NCBI GenBank assembly: GCA_023333565.1
Contig: JAJKFH010001094.1
Coordinates: 496,001-560,000 of the forward strand
DNA length: 64,000 nucleotides
DNA from: Puffinus mauretanicus
Taxonomy: Eukaryota > Chordata > Aves > Procellariiformes > Procellariidae
Direction of reading: 5' to 3'
Numbering within the stretch: position 1 is the stretch's first letter; each line of letters starts with the position of its first letter. The position numbers were made by a program, and so were the translations under genes. Shown here piece after piece: positions 14,391-27,049 of the stretch. The notes below the pieces were generated by a model, which saw nothing but the letters and a program-made list of their open reading frames with translations, was not told the origin of the DNA and searched no databases.

Positions 14391-14589
14391 GAAATTAAAA
14401 AAAAAAGAAAAAAGAAGAAAGAGGAAAGGGGAAAGAAGAGGAAAGAAAAAAGAAAATAGAAAATAGAAAGAAAAAAGAAACAAAGAAGAAAGAAGACAGA
14501 AGACAAAAGAAAAAGAAAAGAGAAAAAAGAGAAAAAAGAGAAAAAAGAAAAAAGAGAAAAACGAAAAAAGAAAAAAAAAAAGAAGAAAA
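14391..14589. repeat. Purine-rich (GAAA)n-like low-complexity tract
   Basis: About 200 bases are almost purely A and G on the plus strand, as irregular AAAAGAAA, GAGGAAAG and AGAAAAAAGAGAAAA units. The tract begins just right of the CR1 copy at 14012-14338 and ends at AAAATCTC. The antisense frames rich in Phe and Ser across it are composition artefacts. Confidence 0.9.
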
Positions 14590-15770
14590 TCTCATTCTTT
14601 GTATTGTGTGAACTCCTAAGTGTGTTTCTAACTAAAGCTCATTGTCAAGGATATTTTTACCTCGTACCTTGAAGCTGCAGATACAAAGAAAAAGTAATCT
14701 TCACTTTTATCTGTTTTTTGATAGCAGGTTTTGGCAGGAGAGAGTCAAGGTATTTTTATAAAAACCAAATTAAAAAATTGGGCTAATTCTGGAGTCTGGA
14801 TATTAATATTAGAAAAAAGAAATGTGAGTTGATAAAATGATTAATCAACTATAATGCAGTGGAAATCTATCAAGAAAACATTAATTTCTTGGACAGAGGA
14901 ATTAAAAAAAAAGCTTGTCTAGAAACCAGGACCTTTCTCTGCTTGAGTCCCAGTCATAAAGGCATCTCCTGTCATTTTGAAACACCCATGCTAAACATGC
15001 AGGTTTGGGGCAGCTTCACGACCTTGCACAGTGCCATCGTCTTGGCCTCTGCCATTCATAAGAAATTGAACCTCAGGGGCTCAGGTCCACCAGCAGTGCA
15101 GAGAAAATCCATATAAATGCACATCAAACAGGTGCATGCTGAAACAGCCTTATTTCTAATGCAGGGCAGCCCCCACCTTCTACATCACAGAAAGATCTGC
15201 AGGTAGGATAAAGCCATAGAGGCTCTCCTTTCCCCAGGTCCTACCACCCACGTGACAGCACGGTCCCTTTAACCCACCTCAAAAGACTACTGTGACCTTG
15301 GATCTCAGACAGCACTATCTCACATTGCATCAGTCAAGCGCTTCATCTGAAATTAAATTTAAGCAAAGAGAGAAGTAAAACCTGGCAACGAATCACTTCT
15401 GGTTGCCTGATTGGCATGACTGGTTGCCATGGCTCCAAAGGCTAAAATTGGACCATGGCTGTTCAGATGAGAGGGAGGTGGGTTTTCTGAGCTGTACCTA
15501 ACCCTACTGCTCAGGTCGGGACCGGTACGCAAACCAGTCTCTTCCATTTTGTCCTGGTTCCAGCTGGGACAGGGTTAACTTTCTTCCCAGTAGCTTGGGG
15601 GTGTGCTGTGTTTTGGGTTCGGTGTGAAAGGAGCGTTGATGGCCCATTGATGCCCCATTGATGCTTTGGCTGTTGCTGGGTGATACTTGCACCGGGAGGG
15701 GGGAGCACAGCCGGGGTGGTGGACCCAGCTGGCCAATGGGGTATTCTATACCATGTGACATCATGCTCAG

Positions 15771-15776
15771 TATAAA
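15771..15776 (+). promoter_or_regulatory. TATA box of the solo LTR
   Basis: TATAAA within CAGTATAAAAACC lies about 35 bases downstream of a CCAAT motif and just upstream of a CpG-rich stretch (GGGCTCGCGCCCGTTCGTG). This is the usual U3 layout of a retroviral LTR. Whether it still drives transcription cannot be told from sequence. Confidence 0.6.
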
Positions 15777-15925
15777 AACCAGGTGTGTGGGGGGGCTCGC
15801 GCCCGTTCGTGACACGCGGTCGGCGGTCGGTGAGCGGTTGTGTCGTGCATTGCCTGTTTTGTGCATTCTGTTATTGTTGTTGTTCTCATTGTTATTTTAC
15901 TGTTCTACTTAGTTTTATTTCAATT

Positions 15926-15931
15926 ATTAAA
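15926..15931 (+). promoter_or_regulatory. Poly(A) signal of the solo LTR
   Basis: ATTAAA follows a T-rich stretch and is followed by CTGTTTTTATCTC. It marks the R/U5 side of the LTR and is on the plus strand, opposite to RIN3 transcription. Confidence 0.5.
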
Positions 15932-17136
15932 CTGTTTTTATCTCAACCCGGGAGCTTTTCCTACTTGTGCCCTCCCGATTCTCTCCCCCATCCCACCGGG
16001 GCGGGGGGGTGATCGAGCGGCTGCGTGGCGTTTATTTTTGCTGGCTGGGGTTAAACCACGACACATTTTCACCAGTGGTTGGAAAGGTGCGGTGCTGATT
16101 GGGCTTCAGATGGGCTCAGAGCAGGCAGGAGAGCCTGCCCTTGCCGTGGGACTCCTGATGCATCAGCTCTTCTCCTGCCTGCTTCGAGCTGAGCTGAAGA
16201 CCGTGCCCCAGGACAGCGGGAGCGGGAGGAACAGAGGCAAGATTTATCCCCAAGGCCGCTCAGAGGTGGGGAATGGCCCTGCCTGCAGGGAGTGGCTATG
16301 GCCCGAGGAGGCTCAGGGCCATGCACGGCTGTATCAGGGACAGTCACTCGGGTCGCCCTTTACAGTCAGTGCAGAAAAACAAAGAGAATAATTCGCCCAA
16401 CTTATTTGAGAAGTCTCGTTCAGGGCGAGGTGTGCTGCACAGTGCAGGTTGGTCAGGTGAGTCCCGCTGGAGGTTGTCACTTGGCTGTGCCAGCTTTTAG
16501 CCCTGGGATAGACTGACCCAGCCAAGGGACAGGTCCAAACTTCCTCAGAGCAGGAGTGAGCAAATTCCCCTGGGCTCTGGCATCAGCTCAGGTCATTTGC
16601 ACCTGCCCTCCCCAGACCCGACCAGGACACCTACTCCCTGCCATGCCTCACCTCCCAGATCCTGGGAATGGGGAGCTCCCTTTCCTACAGAGCTGTTTTC
16701 CTTAAGCAAGCTCTGAGCTTTGCATGAGTCTGCCATTTTCTAACACTCAGCTTATGGGGACCAGACACCAGTTATTGCAATAAAAACGACTCCCAGCAGC
16801 TCCCAGAATTTAAGGGCCTTTTCTTCAGGGATTTTTTTTTTATTGCTCCAAATTAGGATAGTAAACATACCTGTGGGTATGGTGGTGAATGGGAAGGCAT
16901 CTCCGTGAATCTACACGCTAAGTAAACAAAACCAGAAGCAAGATATCTTGCTTCCCCAAAGCCATTATGTCTGTCTTACGCCACTGTGAGTGGCTAAAGC
17001 ATCAAAAGGTAATGGAACCGGAGAGCATAGTCTGCTAAATATTTTTGCTTCCACATGAAAAAAACACTGCTCTCCTAATCAGCTCCACCAAGGACAGGAA
17101 ATGTGGTTGTCTGAACCAAAACCGCTTTGGACTTAC

Positions 17137-17240
17137 CCCTGCTGTTTCTTTGCCAAGTATCGCCCCAGCCCTTTCCTGGTTCATGTTCAGCTGAAGCCAG
17201 ACGGGACAGGTCTTGATGAGTTTATCAAGGATGCTGATCC
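17137..17240 (-). CDS. RIN3: RIN3 exon: N-terminal start of SH2 region
   Basis: The exon reads (x)GISILDKLIKTCPVWLQLN, then MNQERAGAILGKETAG, and stops at a GTAAGT donor. This is the conserved lead-in to the SH2 domain of RIN family proteins: the I-S-I-L-x-K-L-I-K-T-C-P-V-W-L-Q segment is RIN3-like, whereas RIN2 has a different HPIWLQ form. It joins in phase 0 to the exon at 12796-12910, giving GKETAG-IFLVRK. I placed the 5' border at 17240, where the pyrimidine-rich CTGCCTCCCGCTTCCAG makes the best acceptor. An alternative AG at 17275-17276 would add ATALQNCLPLP in frame, and human RIN3 also has NCLP close to this point, so the longer form (17137-17274) is possible. RIN3 is a Rab5/Rab31 exchange factor acting on early endosomes. 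Confidence 0.88.
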
Positions 17241-18850
17241 CTGGAAGCGGGAGGCAGTTTTGCAGGGCAGTGGCCTGACAGAGATGTGTCTCTCTTCCCT
17301 CTTCCCTGGTCTCTCTGATCGGGCTGAAACACAGCAAGGGAGTCCCTTGTAAGCAGAACTGCGAATGGAAAACCTGGGGGGAGCAAGGACTGTAAACGCA
17401 AACACACAGGCACACACGGAGGCGCTTACACACCGGGAGAGTTCCTCGAGGGGCATCAGACCACAGACGCCTTGCTATGGCAGAGGCAAACCAGGTGCAC
17501 AGACAGACAGTCCTAAGGACTGTGGCCTCATGCTAACGATGCACACCTGGGCTTCAGACCACAGGCTTGCAGGGTGCTTTGTGCTGAGGTCTGTTGGTTT
17601 CAGCTCATCTATCTACGTTGCCTAAGCACAGGTACCCAGAGACAGAGGCAGCCAGTGCTGCAGAGAGTAGAGCATGCCTGTCCCCTGGACCCCATCCTCC
17701 CGCTGAAGGGTCACAGCAATGTTTCATGGCTTCAAAGGGAGTGACGTGGCAGAGGAAAGGGGCTGCAGACCTCGCCAGCAGCCGGGAATATGCACACACC
17801 GAGCCACAGTGTCCGTCTGAGGTGTGCAGGGGCCAGGCAGCCTGCAGCTCACCCTGTGGCCATGCCACTGTCACCACTTCTCCGATCACACAGGAGTTGT
17901 GACGGGCACCGGTGTGGTATCTCGTCCCGCTCTCGGAGCCTCTCGGGGGAAGCCTGCCAGCAGTAGCCAGAGGCACCGTCAGCTGCTCCCGCGTTTTGGC
18001 AGCCACCCTCTGCGCCCAGCTTAGGCAGTCTGCAAAAAGGCAGATTAAAACATCTCACTGTTTAAAAATAACACCGAGCGCTCCCCGTCTCCACTTGACG
18101 AGTCTGCGCTGGTGCTGGTGGTTGCAGAGGTGGACGCTCCTCCACCCCTGCACCCAGGGAGCCACCGGTGGCTGCTCATGGGGAGGGGGAAATCCGCCAC
18201 CTCCGTTGTCACTCACAGAGTACAGGAGGAGGATGTGTCACGATGCATTCAGCAGCAAGTTATCCACTACAGAAGAGGTATCTCTGCTGATTCCTGAAAG
18301 CTGATCTGCAGCAGGAGAATTATTCAGGGTGCAGCCCTGCAAACAGCCCTAAGTTGCTCAGCACGACATGGCAAGTCCTGCAGGACAAGACTCAAAGGAC
18401 ACAGACATAGCGAACCCCTTCCTTGCGCCGAGGGAGGGGAATGGGAGGGAGCACAGGAAACATGGAGAAACAAGAGGGACCTTTGGGGGGATGAAATGAA
18501 GACTTGATTTCCCTCTTTTTTCCTGCCACATTTGTCATTTTGGCCAGTCCTAAAGACATAATTGAAAGCTCCAAAAAGATGCATGGGAGATGCTGAGTGA
18601 CAAGAGAGGGGCCATCCTGTGGCACCACATGTTACCAATGCCCAGTTGCTCCTTATGTCTCAGAGCTCATTCTCAGCTGTACAAGGCATAAGAATACTGA
18701 AATTATGCAGTTGAGAATATTAAAGATGTGGGACACGCTCTCCTTTAGATTCCTGTTCTGATCAGAGACACAAAGAACTAATTCTATTTATTTTTAGTCC
18801 CTGCAGTCTAATGACAGACTGGTATTAAATGCTGGTTTCTAGCTATGGCG

Positions 18851-18905
18851 CTGATTCAACAAAGTATTTATACATGTGCTTAGCACTGCAGTCAGTGGAA
18901 ACACT
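18851..18905. repeat. Possible ancient amniote interspersed repeat
   Basis: CTGATTCAACAAAGTATTTA followed by a CATGTGCTTAG and CAGTCAGTGG-type continuation resembles an old repeat common in reptile and bird genomes. In its usual form a GATTCAGCAAAGCACTTA block precedes GTGCTTAA and a CATTGAAGTCAATGGGA-like core. The family name is not assigned. Confidence 0.25.
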
Positions 18906-21900
18906 TGTGCTGAAACGTCTGGTCATAAGAGCTCTACTGGATAAGGCTATAGACTCATGGATTCAGGCTTGGCATTCGATTAATTGATTTTAAAAGTAAA
19001 GAAAATGTAGGAGAACATACACAAAATATGTTTTTCTGCACCAGTTTTGCTGCTTAGATGTCAGTGAGGAGGACTCTCACTTTTGACTTGGTCTTATTTC
19101 AAGGCTTTTTCTTTTTCCTTTTATTTTTAAAGATACAGATCTTAAAGTAGTACATTTCAAATAAGGTCAGACTTAAATTACTAAAAGAGAGTCCCTTCAA
19201 AGGCCTAACCTAACACAGCATGCTTATCCCAAAAGTTAGTTTTTATAAAAATAGCCTTTCACATCCCAAAACCAACAGTGAGATTTTATTTTTAGTAGTT
19301 TTTTTTCTTTTGCAACCCTACAGAGACAGCTTCCTTAGAAAATACATGTTCCTCTGCAATCCCAGTTGTTGATTCAGGGTATTAGTCCACAGAATCTTGA
19401 TTTTAATCAATCCATTTTTGAGATCATAGCCAAGACAGTAAGAATGAGAGAACTGTGCTTAAAAAAGCAAATAGAAATAAATGAAACACTCTCTCTTCAT
19501 TTGTGATAAAAGTCCAGCTTGTCACACAGGTGAGGATATTTTTTTCAGATGCAACAACATATGATTTTAATCAGTATCATCTGAACACACAGAGTAAAAC
19601 AGTGGAGGACAGCTTTTCGAAGTTAACCTGATTCATCTCTCCGTTTCTTTCTTTAGAGTAGAAACCAAAAGAAATGCCCAGTAGCCATGTGAAAGGAAAA
19701 CGTGTGCTGGATGGCAACATTCATACTCAGTAATAAGTAATGAGCTGAAGGAAAAGAAAGGTGAGTTACAATGAAATGTTCCATAACACTGTTAGCAAAA
19801 GCTACTCCCCAAATATGTCACACAAGCATGAATCTGATCTTGCCAATGCTGTGTGAAACCTAGATCAAAAGGAGGCCGATGCTGACAATGTCTGGCTGCA
19901 GCACCAGAAGGTGACATGCACTGCAATAGCTCCAGTGATGCTGAACTTCGTTACCCATTAATTACGTAAGGCAAAAAGAGAAGGGCCAGCAAAGCTCTTC
20001 ACCCTGATGCTCAGGAATCCCGTTGCCTGGAGGGAAATGAGGGATATCAACAAAGACTGGGAAGTAATACAAAGCAACCTGGACCTGGTGGGGACCAGGC
20101 CTGTAGTGACACTGGCACGGTGTCCCCCGTGGGGGAACCCAGGCTTGATGCAGGCAGAGGCACCCAGCCCTCTGCTCCCTCGACAGGCTCACAGCAGCAA
20201 GGCGGGTTTGGCAACAAGGACAACAGAGAAGAGAACAGAACTGACCTTCCAACACATGCGGCTGCATGCAGGGCCTGTCGTCTAAGTTTTGGAGAATGGA
20301 CGAAAACCAGAAAATCATTCCAAACTTAGACATGCAAGATAAAAAATGAAGAGTCTGAAAATATTTGTCTTAATGGAAACATCTCACGATTTGAGGGTGT
20401 GGGGTCTTTCAGAGCAGATAATTAAGGGCAGTGGATGAGGCTTTTGGCAGAACAGGAGCCCAGCCTTCTGGGGGCCCTCAGGGATGAGAGCCCTGGTGTG
20501 GGGTGTCCTCCCCTCAAAAGCCAGCCCAGCCCAGAAGGAGCTAAGCAGGCTATTGTACCTGTACAGAGGGAGGAAAGGACAGCTCGGAGAAACGGGAGGC
20601 TTTGATAAAAAGGAAAAGCAAGAAGAGTCATTAATGGGATCATATTAAAACAGGGGAATGTTAGGCTAGATGCTTCCTGGCAGCAAGTTATAACAGATGA
20701 TGGATAAGTTCCCAAGAGAAAGGGAAGAGGATTGCATTGACAAAATCTCTTAAAATGCCATGTTTAGAGCAGCAGCAAACACTTTATTGAGTCAAATCCT
20801 GCGCCGGCTAAGAAACGGGAGTCAATGACCTAACAGACCTTTTCCAGAGGTCTGTAATGCCGTGACCCATGAACACACCAGTTGACGCAGTTATGGCACC
20901 AATGCTTGACTTCTTTCCTGGGCACAGCTGTCACACAGATCCAGATGCTGCTCTGTGGGAGTGCTTAATCCAGCAATTTAATCTGGCTCCACAGTAGCTC
21001 TGTCGGTGCACAGAGAGGAGGGAGCCCAGGCAGCTCCCGGGTTCCTGCTGTGCTGCCAGTTGAAGGGATTTGCGGGGCCACCGCGGTGAGCAGCCGGCCT
21101 TTGCTATTTCGCTCACTCAGAATTCACACATCAGATGATTTCTAAGCTCACAGTTTTCAGAAATAATATGCAACTCTCTCCTCCTTCTCCCACAGTCCTG
21201 CAAAACCCTTTGACGGATACAGGCAGGTGCTCATTTTTGTTAGGTCTGATGTGAAGCTGAAAAGATGGCCCTAGAGCTGCCTGCCTTTCATTTTTTTTAT
21301 TGAGTACTTATTGCAAAGTACTTTTAAATCCTGCAGCCGCTCTGCTAAATTGAACTCAGTTGGGATGCAGGGAGCTGTGTGTTGCATACTGACTGGCAAC
21401 ACAGGTTAATTAATTGCACAGTGATTACATTCACACACCTGCCCCAGTTTGGCAGAAGGTATCAGGTTGCTTGTTGGAAGTAATAATAATGACAATGGTG
21501 ATTTGAATTATTGCACAGTGACTGTACACTGAAGTAATGACGCCACCATGACTCATTGCTTTAGAAATGAAGAGCCACACTTGGCAGCTGAATATTCCCA
21601 GAAATCATCAGACCTGAATTTCATGCAGGTGCAGGCCTGGGCATACCTTTGCAAGGGACTTTAGAAACGTTGCCACAAACTTGCTGACGCTAAGGGCTTC
21701 CTGGCTGTACTATATAGGCCTGGTCACTCTGAATTACCCTGAGGCGGCTGAGACACACAGAAATTGTGTGCAACAGCAGCAGGGACTGTCAGATGAATTC
21801 TCCACTCCTGCACATTTGCAGCTTCTGCCTGTCACCAGACCAGATCTGAGAAGATGCATCAGGTGTTATTAAATCTGAATCTTAAATCGCAAATCAAATG

Positions 21901-23644
21901 CTCTCTAGTGCATTGATAAGTAAAGACTGAGGGCTTTAGCGTTGTTTAAATAGACCAGGTGTAAGAATTAGGAGCTAGTTCTTTATTATTAAATTTTATT
22001 GCTTTTATTTCTCCCCCTGAATATTAGAAGACATCAAGAGAGAGCAAGAGCAAGGGTTTGCTCTGCTGTCCTCAAGGAAAGAGATACTCTGGTATATTTA
22101 TATTTATAGCCGAGCAGGCACCACAGGTCTTAAAATGTGTGCCAGCTGGCTTGCCACTGAGGGAGAAAGATGGACAAGTGGCCATAAACCCCATGCGCCA
22201 GGTGAAGAGCAACTTCCTTCACCAAAGCCACCTGGTACCTGAAGGGATACCATGCAGGACAAGCCAGCTTGTGTCTGAAGCTCACATGTGGAAATCCTTC
22301 AAGCACAGCAACACAGTTTACAAGGAGCACATGAAGCAGGAGGAAAAGATAGAAGCTCCTGAGGCTGACACTCCAGTCCCAGTGGAAGTAGATGGACAAT
22401 GCTGGTAATTTCTGTGGTTAAAAGAGAGAGTTGGGAGCACGGGTCTTCGTGGAGATGGGTCAGATGATGGTGCTGAGATTAAAAGACTGACAGAAAGCTT
22501 ACAGCCCTGTTTTACATCCCGTGTCACAACCAACCCAGTTGGTCTCGGCTGCAGGGCTCTGTGCCACTGGTGATAGAGACAGATCTCTCTATCCCTTTTT
22601 TTCATAGCCACCTTCCTCCTGAAAAGAGCATGAACTGGAGAAGGAATAATCAGAGTTACATGAGTAGCAGCAAAAGAAGTGCAACAAGGTTTCATCAGTT
22701 AGACCCTTGCTACATACATAGCTACTCATGCTTTCCTTGATTTGATATCACTACTGATTAGACAGACTCATTAAAAGGCTTTGTTCAGACACGTGAATTC
22801 ATGTGCTGTTACTTTCAGTTCACTGGGAGGGAAGTTATGCAGTGCCCCAGCTAGAGGACATCAAGCTTCATTTTGCTTCCTTCATGGATGTGGTCATTTC
22901 TCAATACCTTTTCGTTATTCTCATAAGCCAGCCCGTCTTTGCTCACTTGATCAGTTCAGATCAAACTAATCCAAGATGGAGGAGAAGGATGCATTTACTT
23001 TCTGGATCTGGCTTGGGTCACCTTGCTGGATTCTCATTTCTTTCTTCCAACAGGTGCTGGAACTGAGGCACTGCCCCCAACCTAGCTACAGGGAGAGCTC
23101 CGTCATCTGTAAAATTATTGAGTCATTTCATCATAAAACAGAGTATTAAGAAGATGGGAAGGCAGCAAAGTGACACATGGAAAAACCCATAGCACAACAG
23201 CTAACTTTGTGCATTACATGTTAACATTGCCTCACAGAAAATTCAGGCTTTAATAAATGCTTTTTCATAACAGAGCCAAGAGATCTGACAAAAATCAAAC
23301 CAACAAACAGGGAAAAAAAACACAATGAAAAACCCAAAAAGCAGAAAGAGAAGAAAGTTCTTGAGGTCTTCAGAGATCACACCCAGCTGATTGCCAGCCT
23401 TTAGTCAGAAATAAAAAAAACAATCTTCTTGTCTGCTAGGCGAAAAGAAAGGGAAAAGATGTAGGATGTTAAGCAAGCCATGGGAGCTTCCTGCATTCTC
23501 AGATGTACAGAAAAATTGGATAATGGAAGTGACACGACAGGCTCAGTCTGTCCCATGAGGCAGGCTTGCCTGTTCAGTAGTCCTTCCTACCTTGCAGAAT
23601 GCTCGTGTTACTGGTCCACCTTGGTGACAAATGTGTAGCTCAGG

Positions 23645-23695
23645 AAGTTGTGCTTCTCAAACTGTGGTCTGCGGACAACCTGTGGTTGGCAGAGC
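23645..23695 (+). repeat. Possible old hAT-type DNA transposon remnant
   Basis: TTGTGCTTCTCAAACTGTGG, TCTGCGGACAACCTGTGG and CAGAGCACTTCC resemble the repeated CTCAAACTGTGGTCCGCGGACC block of ancient amniote hAT-like elements. Only one short stretch is readable. Confidence 0.25.
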
Positions 23696-26600
23696 ACTTC
23701 CTCTTGCTCACTGCTCTCCCTGTTTCCACTCTACTTTTATGTCCACCCTTTGTCTGTTTGGTCTTTGATCTACAGTTGATGCTCTGCATGTCCAGGCCTT
23801 TCCACTCAGCCTGGAAAGCACCATACTTAATAGCCAAGGCAGCAGCTGTTCCAGCTGCCAAAAGGCAAGGCAAACCAAGGGTCTCCTAAATACCCTGACA
23901 CCTCATAGCTCAGCAAACCTCTCTGTTCCCCATCTACTCCACTTTCTGTTACAGGTACCCTCAATTTCAGCAGTGAAATTTTGCACCCTGCAGTTGGAGG
24001 CTCACTTCTGTGAGCTTTTCTGTACCTGCAAGGGATTGCCAAACTCTGTGAAGGTTAGCAGGGGTTTGCACACACAGACCGCAGGCATCCACCCCTCCCC
24101 AGCTGGACCCTGCCTGCATGCCTTCACACACGTTTGCCAAAGTGGAGCAAGTCATCACCCTGCCTGGCAGCTCCACTAATGGGCACAGAGGGATCAGGTG
24201 TGGGACAGCTCATCTGCCCTTAAATCACTCACCAGCTCACCTAGCCCTCACCTCCCCGGTCACGGAAACCAACAGAGGAAATCACAAAAATGAGCAAGTG
24301 CTATTATACTCCTTGGGGCGAAGGGTGTAATGGCCACTTGTGCAGGTGGAAGAACGCTAATTCATGTGTCCCTCTGTTAAGTAGTAAGTGGCCACAGACA
24401 GTTTTCTGCTCATATATGACACCAGATTGCTGTCTCATACAGCACAGGGCTCGGTCTGAAGGTCTGAAAGACCAGCATCACACTGAAGTAACTGTGTGGA
24501 CTTGTATTGCTGCCTGCAGAGAACAGCAAGGATAGTTGAGCTAGCTTTAAGGATGTTCGCTGAGCCCCAGGAGTAGGCTCTACACAAAAACATGGAGCTT
24601 GCTGGAAGAATAACTTAGCTTGTACTAAACTCTGGTGCCCTGGCTGCTGCCATTACCGGGTTTAAAGCTAACAAATGCATTTTTCCTCATTACTGCCATA
24701 TGCAGTCAAAGGACATGACCTCAGCTTATCTGGATTTTGAACTGAGCAGAATCTTGCCCCCGTTCAAAGGTCAGGAGTCAGGTCAGCTCTGAAGAAGACT
24801 TGCTGGATGGGAGCTACTGATGTTGGGAGGGACATGTAACCACTATCACTCATCAGAGCGCAAACCAGGTGATTAAGAGTAATGATTGTTCTCTAACGGC
24901 ATGAGCAGCAGGGCCAAGTTGCTCAGGAGTGGAGAAGGAGGGGGTGCTTGCGGTGCTTCCCGTAAAGCACCCAACCGCAGCAGCTGCGTTACCTGCTTGG
25001 GTTTCTGCTCTAGTCGCTCAGAGAGAGCTCCCATTGCAGGGATGCCCATCTCCGGTGTTAGGGGACAACTCTCAGCTCCTCTAGAAGAGCTGTTCTTCTT
25101 CCTAAATTAGTCAAGCTTAATTGTAAGTGCCTACAGTGAAGCAGTGGCAATACCCCTGTCAACAACCCTCCCTCTCAAGGAGCAGGGAGGTGCAACTAAA
25201 CGTTTATTAAGTTGCTAGCTTCACTATGTTTCCTAGGTTCATTAGGTCTGTCCCTCCATTTACACACACAAAGGTATGTATATTATAAAGAATTGCATAT
25301 GCATAAAAAACCCGAACAAAATCCAAGCTAATTCACATTACTGCTAGTACCCAGGTCAGCTGGACTAACAAACAAGCCTTCTCACACTCACAGCCATGAC
25401 ACGGGCAGAAATAAGATAAAAAACAAACATCAAAAATTCCCTGAAGGAAGAGGCCTTCTTTCAAAGCCCTTTTTTTTGTTCAGTCTAGCTGTTTCCTGCA
25501 TTCATTAATGCAGAAGTTAATGCAGATGGTATATGCTGCCTGTGACCCCACAGTGGACTGTATCTACTATATCCTATCGGTGTAACATGACTTGGCTTGT
25601 ATTCACCTCACAAATTATACTATCTTTATGTAACCTTGCACATATATATTTTGCATTCAACAATTTGTCTCAAAATATCTTATCAACCATCCTTCTCTTT
25701 TTACTCAGTCAAAACATACTTTTGCAAGTCAAAACCACTTTGTAAGTTTTGTTAGCCTACTCCCTTACTAACAACAGACAGTTGCCGTGTTAAAGATAAG
25801 CCCTCCTCCCCCATATTCATAATCAGAGCTGTTCAGGTCATATGTCCTTTGCCTATTTCAAACCCAAATTATTCTCTTAGTAATTTCAGCATATCAGCAA
25901 AACTAAAGATTTTTCTTTGTGTGCAGGCAACGAAGGATAATTTATACTTCTGCAATGCCCTTTCACTGCAAAGAAGAGAGCTTCTGAAACGCGGACCTAG
26001 CCAGGAGTCATTTCTGGCAAGGTCAGAGGAACCAAAGATAGCAACTTTTCCTTAACAAAAAGCTGTGAAAGTGTTTGCTGAATAATTCTACCTTAACTTC
26101 TCTGGCTTGTGAGCTGCAGGAACAAGAAGCAAATGTTTGGAAGAAGAGAAACAGTTTCCTAAGCTGTAAGACCGTAAGGAAGTCACCGACCTTCCTCACC
26201 CTCTGGTGTCAGTGCTCTAGGAGGGCCCAGCAGAGCCACCAGCTGGACAGAAGACAGACGGGTTTGTCCGTGCCTTTGAAAAACACCTGAAGCGTTGGAA
26301 GCCCAGAGCACCCCCGTTTTGACTGCAGGGCCAGGGCTAGTGACAGAGGGTTTGCCCTTTCCCAGCTCATCTGGCCAGGAAGGAAGACAGGGATGAAAAC
26401 CCGGGGAATGCTTTTCTATATTGTACTCACTTAACAAAGACGGGAAAGGGAAACGGAAAATAAAGGGGAGGGAAAAATTCTCAAATTCAAACTTCATTAA
26501 GAATATAGTTTTGCTTAAATAAAGCCATCCTGTTTCAAACCCTATATATTAAAAATTATTTGAAGCTGTATGACGCGTCAGAACCAAAACCCTGGGCAAA

Positions 26601-27031
26601 CTATTAAGAGAAAGGTCAGACTAGTTATAAAAAGCAATGGCTTTCCTCACCCTGTGAGTGAATTTAGTGTAGACATATGAGACACACAAGATATGAGGTG
26701 CTAACCACACAGACTTGCATAAAGCTGAGCAGTCTTCCCCTCTTCTAAGAAATACCTGCAAATGCTTATCTCAGTCATGATTTGCAACTAGAAATGACCA
26801 TTTTGCCACGGGAAATAAATCCATTGAACTTTCATCCTGCGGTATCTCAAGGAGCAGAGTACAGGCCTTCAGAGGTCCCCCGTCTCGTTAAGGCACCACG
26901 CAAATGGTCTTCAAACCAGATTCATTCAGTCACTGATCTGCAGACTTACTTACACACGAATATTCATATTTTGGGTAAGATTTCCTTCCAATGTCAGTGT
27001 GAATGCATTTCAATACATGGTACTGTTAGTT

Positions 27032-27049
27032 AAAAAAAAAAAAAAAAAA
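27032..27049 (+). repeat. A18 homopolymer
   Basis: Eighteen A residues follow TGTTAGTT. No retrogene body was seen upstream, so it is not taken as a poly(A) tail. Confidence 0.95.

Larger units (their letters stand above)
15550..16063 (+). mobile_element. Solo LTR of an endogenous retrovirus, ERVL-like
   Basis: This 514-bp element starts TGTCCTGGTTCC and ends AACCACGACA, giving matched TGTC/GACA termini. It is flanked by a direct 5-bp duplication CATTT (15545-15549 and 16064-16068). A 5-bp duplication is the size expected for ERVL-type integrases. Inside are a CCAAT box (15733-15737), a TATA box (15771-15776), a GC-rich presumed start region, and an ATTAAA poly(A) signal (15926-15931) followed by T-rich sequence. 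These set the LTR sense as the plus strand, antisense to RIN3. No gag, pol or env follows, so it is a solo LTR formed by recombination. Confidence 0.88.
12911..17136 (-). other. RIN3: RIN3 intron between the two SH2-region exons
   Basis: This 4.2 kb phase-0 intron is loaded with repeats: two adjacent CR1 copies, a purine tract and a solo LTR, each listed separately. The remaining sequence (12911-13387, 14590-15549 and 16064-17136) shows no gene and no recognised element. Confidence 0.85.

Noticed and set aside
14274..14595. Phe/Ser-rich minus-strand frames
   Set aside because: They are a direct result of the purine tract at 14391-14589.
15504..16391. Frames of 74-183 codons across the LTR
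   Set aside because: They overlap a solo LTR and its flanks on both strands, and none resembles a retroviral protein.
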